A DNA stretch of 6,558 bases from Pseudomonadota bacterium. Its GTDB lineage: Bacteria; Pseudomonadota; Alphaproteobacteria; Azospirillales; Azospirillaceae. The stretch lies in contig JAEYOB010000800.1 in NCBI GenBank assembly GCA_023412175.1, forward strand, positions 1 through 6,558, written 5' to 3'. Below, piece by piece: positions 1 through 5,327 of the stretch. Numbering within the stretch: position 1 is the first letter of the stretch; every line of letters starts with the position of its first letter. Position numbers and translations under genes: made by a program. The notes under the pieces are model-generated. The model made no database searches, was not told the origin of the DNA, and was given only the letters and a program-made list of their open reading frames with translations.

Positions 1-274
1 CTGCCGGATCGAAGTGAACGGCGCGTCGCAGGAGGTGGAGGTGGAGAACATCTCCAAGGGCGGCGCCACCCTGGCTTCGGCGAGCGCGCTCGCCGGCGGG
101 CAGCGCGGCCGGCTGTGGCTGGGGAACGGCGGTCTGGCCGTCGATTTCAACGTCGTCGCGGTCGACGGCGCGCGCCCGCATCTCCGGTTCCTGGTCTCCG
201 ATGCGGGCAAGACCGGATTCGAGCAGCAGATGGACCACCTCGTCCGCAGCCTGACCACACTGGGGGCGGCGTAG
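1..274 (+). CDS. C-terminal fragment of a PilZ-domain protein (partial, 5' end outside window)
   Basis: The reading frame is open from base 2 to the TAG at 272-274 and gives about 90 residues starting CRIEVNG. A GTG at 14 could be a start, but it has no ribosome binding site and the frame continues upstream, so this is most likely the end of a longer gene. The segment VEVENISKGGATL carries the (D/N)xSxxG signature of PilZ domains (NISKGG), preceded by an arginine (CRIEV) where the RxxxR half of the c-di-GMP site would end. Alternating beta strands follow, then a terminal helix (FEQQMDHLVRSL). PilZ domains bind cyclic di-GMP; in Azospirillum-like bacteria they often end chemotaxis receptors, so a receptor tail is possible, but no receptor part is visible. 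The CDF gene starts 50 bases downstream on the same strand. The domain call is moderately sure; the identity of the full protein is unknown. Confidence 0.62.
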   Translation, partial: CRIEVNGASQEVEVENISKGGATLASASALAGGQRGRLWLGNGGLAVDFNVVAVDGARPHLRFLVSDAGKTGFEQQMDHLVRSLTTLGAA

Positions 275-282
275 CGGAGCGC

Positions 283-317
283 CTCCTTCGCCATCGACGC
301 CAGGACCCTTGAAGGAG
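283..317 (+). promoter_or_regulatory. Inverted repeat that could sequester the CDF ribosome binding site
   Basis: CTCCTTC (283-289) is a perfect 7-base reverse complement of GAAGGAG (311-317), separated by 21 bases. GAAGGAG is the strong Shine-Dalgarno sequence 7 bases before the GTG at 325. Folding of the leader would hide the ribosome binding site. It may equally be chance, or a remnant stem ending the upstream gene; no U-tract follows, so an intrinsic terminator is unlikely. Confidence 0.35.
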
Positions 318-324
318 TACAGAC

Positions 325-1434
325 GTGCGAAGCCGCCGTGACGGCGGCTCATGCGCATCGACAGCGCTGTGGACGCACATGACGAACGAGCACGGACACC
401 GGCACGCGGCCCGCCATGCCGGCGAAGGCCGGGGCCACCATCACGGGCATGAGCATGCCTGTCACGACCCTACAGGTCACGATCATGCCGCCCAAGGCCA
501 CGACCATGCCGGCCACCACCACAGCCACGGACCCGGCGGCCATGTCCACGCGGTGACCGCCGACAGCGAGCGCAAGGTCCTCTGGGCCATGCTGCTGACC
601 GGCGGTTTCATGTTCGCCGAGGTGATCGGCGGCCTCGTCTCGGGCTCGCTGGCGCTGCTGGCCGACGCCGGGCACATGCTGACCGATTTCGCCTCCCTGG
701 CGCTGGCGTGGTTCGCGTTCCGGCTGGCGCGCCGCCCGGCGGACCCTCAGCGGTCCTACGGCTACCACCGCTTCCAGGTCGTCGCGGCGTACACCAACGG
801 CATCAGCCTGTTCGCCATCGCCCTGTGGATCGTCGTGGAGGCCATCGGCCGCTTCCTCGATCCGGTCGCGGTGATGGGCGCCCAGATGCTCGTCGTCGCC
901 GTGCTCGGGCTGCTGGTCAACGTCGCGGCCTTCTGGATCTTGCACCGGGGCGGCGGCGAGAACATCAACGTCCGCGGCGCGGCCATCCACGTCATGGGCG
1001 ATATGCTCGGTTCCGTCGGCGCCATCGCCGCAGCCCTCGTCATTCTGTGGACCGGCTGGACGCCGATCGATCCGATCCTGTCGGTCGTGGTCGCCCTGCT
1101 CATCCTGCGCAGCGCTTGGACGGTGACGAAGGAGTCCGGGCACATCCTCCTCGAAGGCACGCCGTCGGGCATCGATCCAGCCCGTGTCGGGGCCGCGTTG
1201 CGCGAAGTGGTCGGCGTCCTCGACGTCCACCACGTCCATGTCTGGTCGCTCACCACGGAACGGCCGCTGCTGACCCTGCACGCGGTCGTCGAGAACTGCG
1301 CGGACCAGAACCGCGTGCTGATCGAGGTCAACCGGATCCTGGAGGAACGGTTCGGCATCGCGCACGTCACGGTGCAACTGGAGCATGGCGCCTGCGTCCA
1401 GGAGCACCGGCCGCATCGAGGGAAGCAGGGCTGA
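325..1434 (+). CDS. Cation diffusion facilitator (CzcD/ZitB-type Zn/Co/Cd efflux) with His-rich N-terminus
   Basis: Inner-membrane metal/proton antiporter exporting divalent cations, probably zinc and perhaps cobalt or cadmium. The 369-residue product has 20 histidines between residues 23 and 75. The transmembrane domain starts near residue 84. The two halves of the metal site are seen as H117/D121 in LLADAGHMLTDF and H222/D226 in AIHVMGDMLGS, the HD-HD set typical of zinc-transporting CDF proteins. The conserved YGYHRFQ segment lies at 145-151, and a cytoplasmic ferredoxin-like domain (HHVHVWSLT, then HVTVQLEH) ends the protein. The His-rich stretch is at the N-terminus rather than in the TM4-TM5 loop. 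GTG at 325 was chosen because GAAGGAG lies 7 bases upstream. ATG at 379 (MTNEHGHRH) is a serious alternative: the first 18 residues look unlike the family and include a palindrome, but this ATG has no clear ribosome binding site. The gene converges on the beta-propeller gene. Family is sure; metal is inferred. Confidence 0.95.
   Translation: MRSRRDGGSCASTALWTHMTNEHGHRHAARHAGEGRGHHHGHEHACHDPTGHDHAAQGHDHAGHHHSHGPGGHVHAVTADSERKVLWAMLLTGGFMFAEVIGGLVSGSLALLADAGHMLTDFASLALAWFAFRLARRPADPQRSYGYHRFQVVAAYTNGISLFAIALWIVVEAIGRFLDPVAVMGAQMLVVAVLGLLVNVAAFWILHRGGGENINVRGAAIHVMGDMLGSVGAIAAALVILWTGWTPIDPILSVVVALLILRSAWTVTKESGHILLEGTPSGIDPARVGAALREVVGVLDVHHVHVWSLTTERPLLTLHAVVENCADQNRVLIEVNRILEERFGIAHVTVQLEHGACVQEHRPHRGKQG
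331..349. promoter_or_regulatory. 19-base perfect palindrome at the 5' end of the CDF gene
   Basis: AGCCGCCGTGACGGCGGCT has two 9-base arms around a single central base. As RNA it would form an 8-bp GC-rich hairpin with a UGA loop, 2 codons after the GTG at 325 and 30 bases before the ATG at 379. As DNA it has the size and symmetry of a dimeric repressor site. If translation starts at 379, this lies in the untranslated leader, which would suit an operator or attenuating hairpin. No regulator gene for it is visible nearby. Confidence 0.35.
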
Positions 1435-1452
1435 GGAAAGCCGCCCGCTGGT

Positions 1453-2565
1453 TCAGTGGCAATAGCCGGCTCCCACGGCAGGCACGGTGTTCGATGCGCC
1501 CTGAACGGCGTCCTCGATGATGCGGCTGACGGTCGAGTGGCGGAGGTCGATGACCGCCACGCCGCCGGTATCGCTCAGCGCGACATAGAATTTCAGGCCG
1601 TCCGGCGAGGCAGCTCCGCCCTCCGGAACGCCGGGCAGTGGAAGGTGGGCCAGACGCCGCCGGTCGCGCAGATCGATGCTCTGCGCGCTCCGCGTGTTCC
1701 GGCTGGTGGCGACGGAGATGCTCTGGAACAGTCCCAGACCGAGGCCGCTGGCCTCAGCCGACAGCGGGATGCGCACGCTTTCCTTCAGCGTCCATGTGGA
1801 AATGACCGACATCGCACGGCCGCCGGCCACCGGGATCAGCACGAACTGGCTGTCTCCGCTCGGCAGCATCCTGCCCAGCGGTGGCGGCAGCCGCAGCCGC
1901 GACGCCCGGGTCGCCGTCTCCAGGTCGAAAATGGACAGGATCCCCTGGTCCCCCTGCACGGCAAACGCGGCCCCGCCTCCGGGATCGGTCACGATCTGCC
2001 GGACGGGGCCGTCCCGTGCGTCGCTCGGAAGCTCGGCGACGAGGCGTCCGGCCGCCGCGTCGATGACGCCGATCCGGCTGCCGTGCGCGACGAGGAGCCG
2101 TCCGTCCGCGGTGAACGCCATCGACCGCACGCCGGGAAGTCCGGTGACCCGCGCCGCCGGTCCGCCCACGGGCCGGACGAGTTCGACGGTTCCGGCGTCG
2201 GGATCGGCGACGGCCAGCACCGTTCCCGTCCGGTTGAGCTGCAGGAAAACCGGGGCGATGCCGGTCTCCAGCACGCGCGCCACGGAAGCACTGAGGATAT
2301 CGACGACGTAGAGCTTCCGCGCGGCCGCGTCGCTGGCCACCAGCTGCCTTCCCCGACCCAGCACCACGATCTGGCGGGGGATGCCCGGTAAGCGGATGCG
2401 CGTGACGATGGCGTCGGAGGCGCTGTCGATGACGGCGATGTCCGGAGTTTCCGGCGATGTCACGAAGATGAAGCCGGCCGGATCCGGCGGTGCGGCCCGC
2501 ACTGTGGAGGGTCCCCCGATCAGCCCCAGGACGGCGCCGACGACGAACAGCACGCTGCGCCACAT
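1453..2565 (-). CDS. Exported YVTN-type beta-propeller repeat protein
   Basis: The 370-residue product starts MWRSVLFVVGAVLGLIGG, a short positive start and hydrophobic core, with a probable signal peptidase I site near TVRA-AP (residues 21-26), so it is likely periplasmic. The mature part is a chain of propeller blades of about 40 residues with the repeating pattern of a short strand, a (V/I)xD turn and a terminal V/I-x-L strand. Examples are FIFVTSPETPDIAVIDSAS (33-50), KLYVVDILS (84-92), SRIGVIDAAAGRLVAELP (163-180), ILSIFDLETAT (209-219) and GGVAVIDLRHSTVSRII (334-350). Such proteins are seven-bladed scaffolds or binders; no catalytic residues or CxxCH heme site are seen, only a lone Cys-His at the end. 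ATG at 2565 was preferred over TTG at 2694 because AAGGAGCGGAGG lies just upstream and the signal peptide starts there. It is divergent from the small membrane protein gene. Ligand and role are unknown. Confidence 0.82.
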   Translation of the reverse strand: MWRSVLFVVGAVLGLIGGPSTVRAAPPDPAGFIFVTSPETPDIAVIDSASDAIVTRIRLPGIPRQIVVLGRGRQLVASDAAARKLYVVDILSASVARVLETGIAPVFLQLNRTGTVLAVADPDAGTVELVRPVGGPAARVTGLPGVRSMAFTADGRLLVAHGSRIGVIDAAAGRLVAELPSDARDGPVRQIVTDPGGGAAFAVQGDQGILSIFDLETATRASRLRLPPPLGRMLPSGDSQFVLIPVAGGRAMSVISTWTLKESVRIPLSAEASGLGLGLFQSISVATSRNTRSAQSIDLRDRRRLAHLPLPGVPEGGAASPDGLKFYVALSDTGGVAVIDLRHSTVSRIIEDAVQGASNTVPAVGAGYCH

Positions 2566-2757
2566 GGCCGCCTCCGCTCCTTCGTGTCGCCGGATGGTAA
2601 GGTACCCGGCACATCGCCGCGAAGCGCTCTCACGGGGTAATGGCCGTTCCGGATAGCGGCCGGCACGAATGATGCCGGGCTTGCCCAAAGTCAATTCAAG
2701 GGCGGAGGCGTTGAGGTAGGGTTCACCCTACACATCCAGGGATTCCGAGCCGCAGCC
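2566..2757. other. Divergent intergenic region between propeller gene and membrane-protein pair
   Basis: These 192 bases separate two divergently transcribed genes, so promoters for both should lie here. On the minus strand, TTGACT (2694-2689) resembles a -35 box, with a poor -10 candidate CATTCG 17 bases on. On the plus strand no good -35/-10 pair is visible. A short inverted repeat CCGGCA/TGCCGG (2660-2665 and 2673-2678) and the stronger palindrome at 2716-2731 are the only clear symmetric elements. No small gene with a credible ribosome binding site is seen here. Confidence 0.5.
2716..2731. promoter_or_regulatory. Palindromic operator candidate GTAGGGTTCACCCTAC
   Basis: Two perfect 7-base arms (GTAGGGT/ACCCTAC) flank two central bases, ending 26 bases before the ATG at 2758. 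The position, near the expected transcription start or 5' leader of the two-gene membrane unit, suits a repressor site. As RNA it would also make a 6-bp hairpin with a UUCA loop. It does not match the FNR (TTGAT-N4-ATCAA), Fur or LexA consensus. Function is inferred from symmetry and place only. Confidence 0.42.
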
Positions 2758-2925
2758 ATGTCCACCGAACCGCAACAGCCTCACGAGGAAAACCACACTG
2801 CGCCCCCCGCGGGAGAAGAGGTCAACTTCCACACCGACAAGATGATCCTCTTCGCGGGCGCAGTCGGTGTTCTGGCCACGCTCGGCTTCCTCACGACGGT
2901 GGTCCTCCACTTCACGATGACCTGA
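2758..2925 (+). CDS. Small single-pass membrane protein, unknown function (55 aa)
   Basis: This short ORF starts with ATG at 2758 and ends with TGA at 2923-2925. The product begins MSTEPQQPHEENHTAPPAGE, a polar, acidic, proline- and histidine-containing stretch. One hydrophobic segment follows from about residue 29 to 51 (MILFAGAVGVLATLGF then LTTVVLH), with a two-residue-scale tail HFTMT. A charged HTDK just before the segment suggests a single transmembrane helix with the N-terminus probably cytoplasmic. The ribosome binding site is weak (only CCGAG-like bases upstream). Support comes from the clean soluble-then-membrane layout, its fit in an otherwise empty space, and the 31-base gap to the TMEM43-like gene, which suggests one transcript. 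I do not recognise the family. It could be a subunit or modulator of the downstream membrane protein, but that is inference. Its length is below many gene-calling thresholds. Confidence 0.66.
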   Translation: MSTEPQQPHEENHTAPPAGEEVNFHTDKMILFAGAVGVLATLGFLTTVVLHFTMT

Positions 2926-2956
2926 GTTTTCCGCCGGAACCGCACCTGCCACGATC

Positions 2957-3997
2957 ATGGAAACCGAACCGATGACCGCCACCGCCGCATCCCCGAAACA
3001 GAGCGTTCCGTGGAACCAGCGCATGGTTCCGTTCATGGCGGCCTCCGTCGGGTTCTTCTTCCTGAGCTTCCTGCTCGTCAGCCTCTACGCATGGTTCTAC
3101 ACCGACGCGGCGGTGCAGGCGGCGCGCGTGGGTGAACTCCGGTCACTCCTCGTCGGCACCGAGCCGGCTGCGCCCGCCCCGGATCTGGCCGGGCGCGTCG
3201 TCCATGTGCGCGGGACGGCGACGGCCGGAACGCCGGTCGCCGACACCGCCCTGGGCGTCACCTTCGAGAAGACGTTGACCGTCCAGCGCGTCGTGGAGCG
3301 TTTCCGCAGCGGGCGGAACGCCGGCTGGAACCCGGATGAGATGCGCCATCTGCCGTCGTCCGGAGCCCGTCTCGGCGGTTGGTCGCTGACCGAGCCGCTT
3401 CTCACCGCGGCGCCCTCGGCCCTGGAGGTTCTGCGTCCGGGAGTGGACTACCGGCTGCCCGCGGGCATGCTGGCCTCGGAAAGCGATCCCTACGGCGCCT
3501 ATCAGATGGGCAGCGACAAGGCCCAGGCATCCGACCCGACGAAGCATCTGGCGTCCGGCGACCGCAGGCTGATGTACCGGGTGCTGCGGGACGGTCCCCT
3601 GAGCGTGATCGCCGCGGTGGACACGTCCGGCCGGGGACTGGTGCCGGTCCGCATCGATGGGGACAACGTGGCACTGGTGGCGAGCGGGAACGTGGATGCC
3701 GGGGCCATGATCGACGAGGCCTTGCAGGAGGCCAACGCCACGCGCATCGAAACGACGTTGTGGGCGCTCGCCATCGGCTGGGTGGCCTTCATGATCCCGG
3801 CGCTTTGGGCCCCGATGAGCCGTTGGATCGCCCTGACGCTGGTCCCGCTGGCGGGAACCGCGGCGACGCTCGGCGCCGCCATGGCCGCGGCTGTGCCGGG
3901 CGGCATCGGCGGCAGCTTCCTCGCGGGTCAAGTCGCCGCGGCCGGCTACGTGCTGTGGATCGTCCTGCTCGCCCGGCGGCGCGGCGCGCTGGGCTGA
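2957..3997 (+). CDS. TMEM43/LUMA-like family membrane protein
   Basis: The 346-residue product has one N-terminal transmembrane helix (about 24-47, ending in aromatic residues YAWFYT), a large extracytoplasmic domain (about 48-262), and three C-terminal hydrophobic segments (about 267-284, 290-313 and 318-338). This matches the layout of the TMEM43 family. Family-like stretches, judged from memory, are LAGRVVHVRGTAT with TALGVTFEKTLTVQRVVERF (78-115), GDRRLMYRVLRDGPLSVIAA (201-220), and the junction EALQEANATRIETTLWALAIGW before the second membrane region. In animals TMEM43 (LUMA) sits in ER and inner nuclear membranes; the bacterial homologues have no established role. ATG at 2957 is the first start; ATG at 2972 is possible, and neither has a good ribosome binding site. 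It follows the small membrane protein gene at 31 bases and converges on the usp gene. Membrane topology is clear; the family call is likely. Confidence 0.75.
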   Translation: METEPMTATAASPKQSVPWNQRMVPFMAASVGFFFLSFLLVSLYAWFYTDAAVQAARVGELRSLLVGTEPAAPAPDLAGRVVHVRGTATAGTPVADTALGVTFEKTLTVQRVVERFRSGRNAGWNPDEMRHLPSSGARLGGWSLTEPLLTAAPSALEVLRPGVDYRLPAGMLASESDPYGAYQMGSDKAQASDPTKHLASGDRRLMYRVLRDGPLSVIAAVDTSGRGLVPVRIDGDNVALVASGNVDAGAMIDEALQEANATRIETTLWALAIGWVAFMIPALWAPMSRWIALTLVPLAGTAATLGAAMAAAVPGGIGGSFLAGQVAAAGYVLWIVLLARRRGALG

Positions 3998-4002
3998 AGG
4001 GA

Positions 4003-4052
4003 CCCTGCCGGACCTCAGGCAAGCGCCGAGAGCGCTTCCGATCCCGGCAGGG
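4003..4052. terminator. Nested inverted repeat at the convergent junction, possible bidirectional terminator
   Basis: CCCTGCCGG (4003-4011) and CCGGCAGGG (4044-4052) are perfect 9-base arms. Inside the loop, AAGCGC (4021-4026) and GCGCTT (4032-4037) form a second 6-bp stem around CGAGA. The structure begins 5 bases after the stop of the TMEM43-like gene and covers the last dozen codons and stop of the usp gene. It lacks a U-tract on either strand, so classical intrinsic termination is doubtful. Confidence 0.38.
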
Positions 4053-4923
4053 GAGTCGCCTCCGGCAGCGGCACGGCGAGCACGTCGCAGCGCATTCCGA
4101 GCAGGAGCTGCTCGGCGACGCTGCCCAGCAGGAAGCGTTCCAGGCGGGCCTTGGCGTGCGTCCGCGTGCCCACGACGCCCAACTCGGCGCGGAATCCCTG
4201 CGCCGCCTTCAGGATCTGCTCGACGGGCGAACCCCAGTCCACCGCCGGGAGGTAGTCCCCTGGAGGCAGGCCCCCGCTGCGGGCCAGATCGTTCAGCAAC
4301 GCCGTGCAGCGCGCGCTCACGTCGCGCTCGTAAGCCAGGATCCGGTCCTCGCCAGCGTTCGCGAGGCGCATCTGCGACGCCACCAGATCGTCGAGGATGT
4401 GGATGGCATACAGGGTCTGCCCGAGGGCGATCCGGTGTGCCATCCGCAGGACGGCTGCTCCCTCCTCGATGAGGTCCACCGCGGCGAGCGTGCACGTGTA
4501 CGCTCCGGGGTCCGGCCGCTTCACCACCAGAACCGGCACCGTCGCGTTGCGGATCACCCGCTCGATCGTCGTTCCGGTGAAGACCTCCTTGATGACGTTC
4601 TGGCGGTGGGTGCCGAGAACGATCAGGTCGGCCTCCTCCTCCTGGGCGGCGGACAGGATCGCCTGGAAATCGAGCCCGCCGACGACGCGGACCGCCAGGC
4701 GCTCCCCGAACCGGGCGGGAAGCTGCGCCGTCGTCTCTGCGAGGCTGCGGAGCGCCTGTTCGCGCTCAGCCTCGAAGACCCGCATCGGAAGCTCGTCGTC
4801 GACCACGTGCAGGACCGTCATCTCCGCGCCCAACCGTTCCGACAGGTGGGCGGCCTGGGCCACGGCGCGCTCGCTGCGGCGGGACAGGTCGGAGGCGACG
4901 AGGAGCTTTTTCATTGTGTGCAT
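4015..4923 (-). CDS. Tandem-domain universal stress protein (UspA/UspE-like)
   Basis: Cytoplasmic stress protein with two Usp domains in 302 residues, about the length of UspE-type tandem proteins. Domain 1 (about 4-135) starts KKLLVASDLS with D12 in the adenine-contacting place, contains MTVLHVVDDE, and ends VPVLVV. Its nucleotide loop reads G104-T-H-R107, then nine residues, then G117-T118, so the second glycine of the G-2x-G-9x-G-(S/T) ATP motif is arginine. Domain 2 (about 144-286) has LAAVDL with D150 in the matching place and VGTRTHAKARLERFLLGSV (251-269), also without the second glycine and two residues longer than usual. ATP binding may therefore be weakened or altered in both halves. 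ATG at 4923 is used; ATG at 4914 (MKKLL) is equally plausible, as neither has a strong ribosome binding site. It lies 36 bases downstream of the XRE regulator gene, probably in one operon, and converges on the TMEM43-like gene. The family is sure. Confidence 0.93.
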   Translation of the reverse strand: MHTMKKLLVASDLSRRSERAVAQAAHLSERLGAEMTVLHVVDDELPMRVFEAEREQALRSLAETTAQLPARFGERLAVRVVGGLDFQAILSAAQEEEADLIVLGTHRQNVIKEVFTGTTIERVIRNATVPVLVVKRPDPGAYTCTLAAVDLIEEGAAVLRMAHRIALGQTLYAIHILDDLVASQMRLANAGEDRILAYERDVSARCTALLNDLARSGGLPPGDYLPAVDWGSPVEQILKAAQGFRAELGVVGTRTHAKARLERFLLGSVAEQLLLGMRCDVLAVPLPEATPLPGSEALSALA

Positions 4924-4959
4924 GCACCCGTGTTGCCTTGGCCGTTCCGGGAGGCCGCT

Positions 4960-5202
4960 TCAGCCGGTTGCCCGACCGGTACGCAACAGCACGCCGGGGC
5001 CGATCTCCTCCGCTTCGATGAAGACGACGCCGGCGGTTTCCAGCGTCGCCCGCAGCATGGCCATGTTGCTGCGGATCAGGGTGTGCCGGCCATGTTCGAA
5101 GCTGCGGATCGTCGAACACCCCACCCCGGAACGCGCCGCGAGATCGGCTTGGCTCCAATCCAGCAGGGCCCTGGCGGCCCGGCACTGCGCCGGTGTCATC
5201 AT
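4960..5202 (-). CDS. Small XRE (Cro/C1-type) helix-turn-helix transcriptional regulator
   Basis: The 80-residue product reads MMTPAQCRAARALLDWSQAD at its start, a pattern common to a small family of alphaproteobacterial Cro/C1-type regulators. The helix-turn-helix covers about residues 8-58: WSQADLAARSGVGCSTIRSF holds helices 2 and 3 (Q-xx-LA and S-T-I-R-x-F-E), followed by NMAMLRATLETAGVVFIE, the fourth helix and a final strand. The protein ends GPGVLLR, also typical of this family. It is a cytoplasmic DNA-binding protein, likely dimeric, with unknown target. The start was set by family length; ATG at 5199, 5214 and 5244 are in frame, and none has a convincing ribosome binding site. It is the first gene of a probable two-gene unit with usp, and its upstream region is shared with the divergent antiporter gene, so it may control one or both. 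That link is inferred from position. Confidence 0.85.
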   Translation of the reverse strand: MMTPAQCRAARALLDWSQADLAARSGVGCSTIRSFEHGRHTLIRSNMAMLRATLETAGVVFIEAEEIGPGVLLRTGRATG

Positions 5203-5327
5203 CCCGGGAAGCATGCCCCCGGTTTTCCGGCCCGTCAACATCATCCAAAACTGTTCACATTGGGCCTTTTCGGCGCCATATAAACTTGATCGTCCCGCCC
5301 GACGCTCCCCCCGTTCCAGAGACACTG
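5203..5327. promoter_or_regulatory. AT-richer divergent promoter region between the XRE regulator and the antiporter
   Basis: This 125-base region is visibly richer in A and T around 5221-5290 than the rest of the window. On the plus strand TTCACA (5254-5259) and CATATA (5277-5282) are 17 bases apart, a passable -35/-10 pair; TATAAA overlaps at 5279-5284. Transcription would start near 5290, about 40 bases before the antiporter ATG. TGTTCACA (5252-5259) and the flanking CCAA/TTGG (5245-5248, 5260-5263) give a loosely symmetric block overlapping the -35, a possible operator for the divergently encoded regulator. The minus-strand promoter is not clear. Confidence 0.4.

Noticed and set aside
275..324. 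NiCo (czcD-type) riboswitch or other known metal riboswitch before the CDF gene
   Set aside because: Only 50 bases are available, and none of the conserved multi-stem core of that riboswitch is visible; only the simple 7-base pairing with the ribosome binding site is seen.
349..1416. A 355-codon open frame on the minus strand
   Set aside because: It lies antisense to the clear CDF gene; the composition (Asp, Arg, Gln and His rich) is what the CDF codons give in reverse.
1445..1459. Small stem CCGCTG/CAGTGG between the convergent CDF and propeller genes
   Set aside because: Only six pairs with one G-U wobble, and no U-tract follows, so I cannot support a terminator.
1456..2391. A 311-codon open frame on the plus strand
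   Set aside because: It is antisense to the propeller gene, which has a signal peptide, repeats and a ribosome binding site. The shadow product has no recognisable domain.
2566..2694. N-terminal extension of the propeller protein from a TTG at 2694
   Set aside because: The extra 43 residues are charged and precede a good signal peptide. A ribosome binding site sits directly before the ATG at 2565, so the extension is most likely leader and promoter DNA.
3012..3030. Inverted repeat GGAACCA-GCGCA-TGGTTCC
   Set aside because: It lies inside the coding part of the TMEM43-like gene, encodes ordinary residues before the first membrane helix, and is short enough to be chance. GGAAC and CGTT are also too close to be a sigma-EcfG promoter.
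3379..5283. A 634-codon open frame on the plus strand
   Set aside because: It runs across the end of the TMEM43-like gene and antisense to the usp and XRE genes. Its product is Arg/Gly/Pro-rich low-complexity sequence with no domain, typical of a shadow frame in GC-rich DNA.
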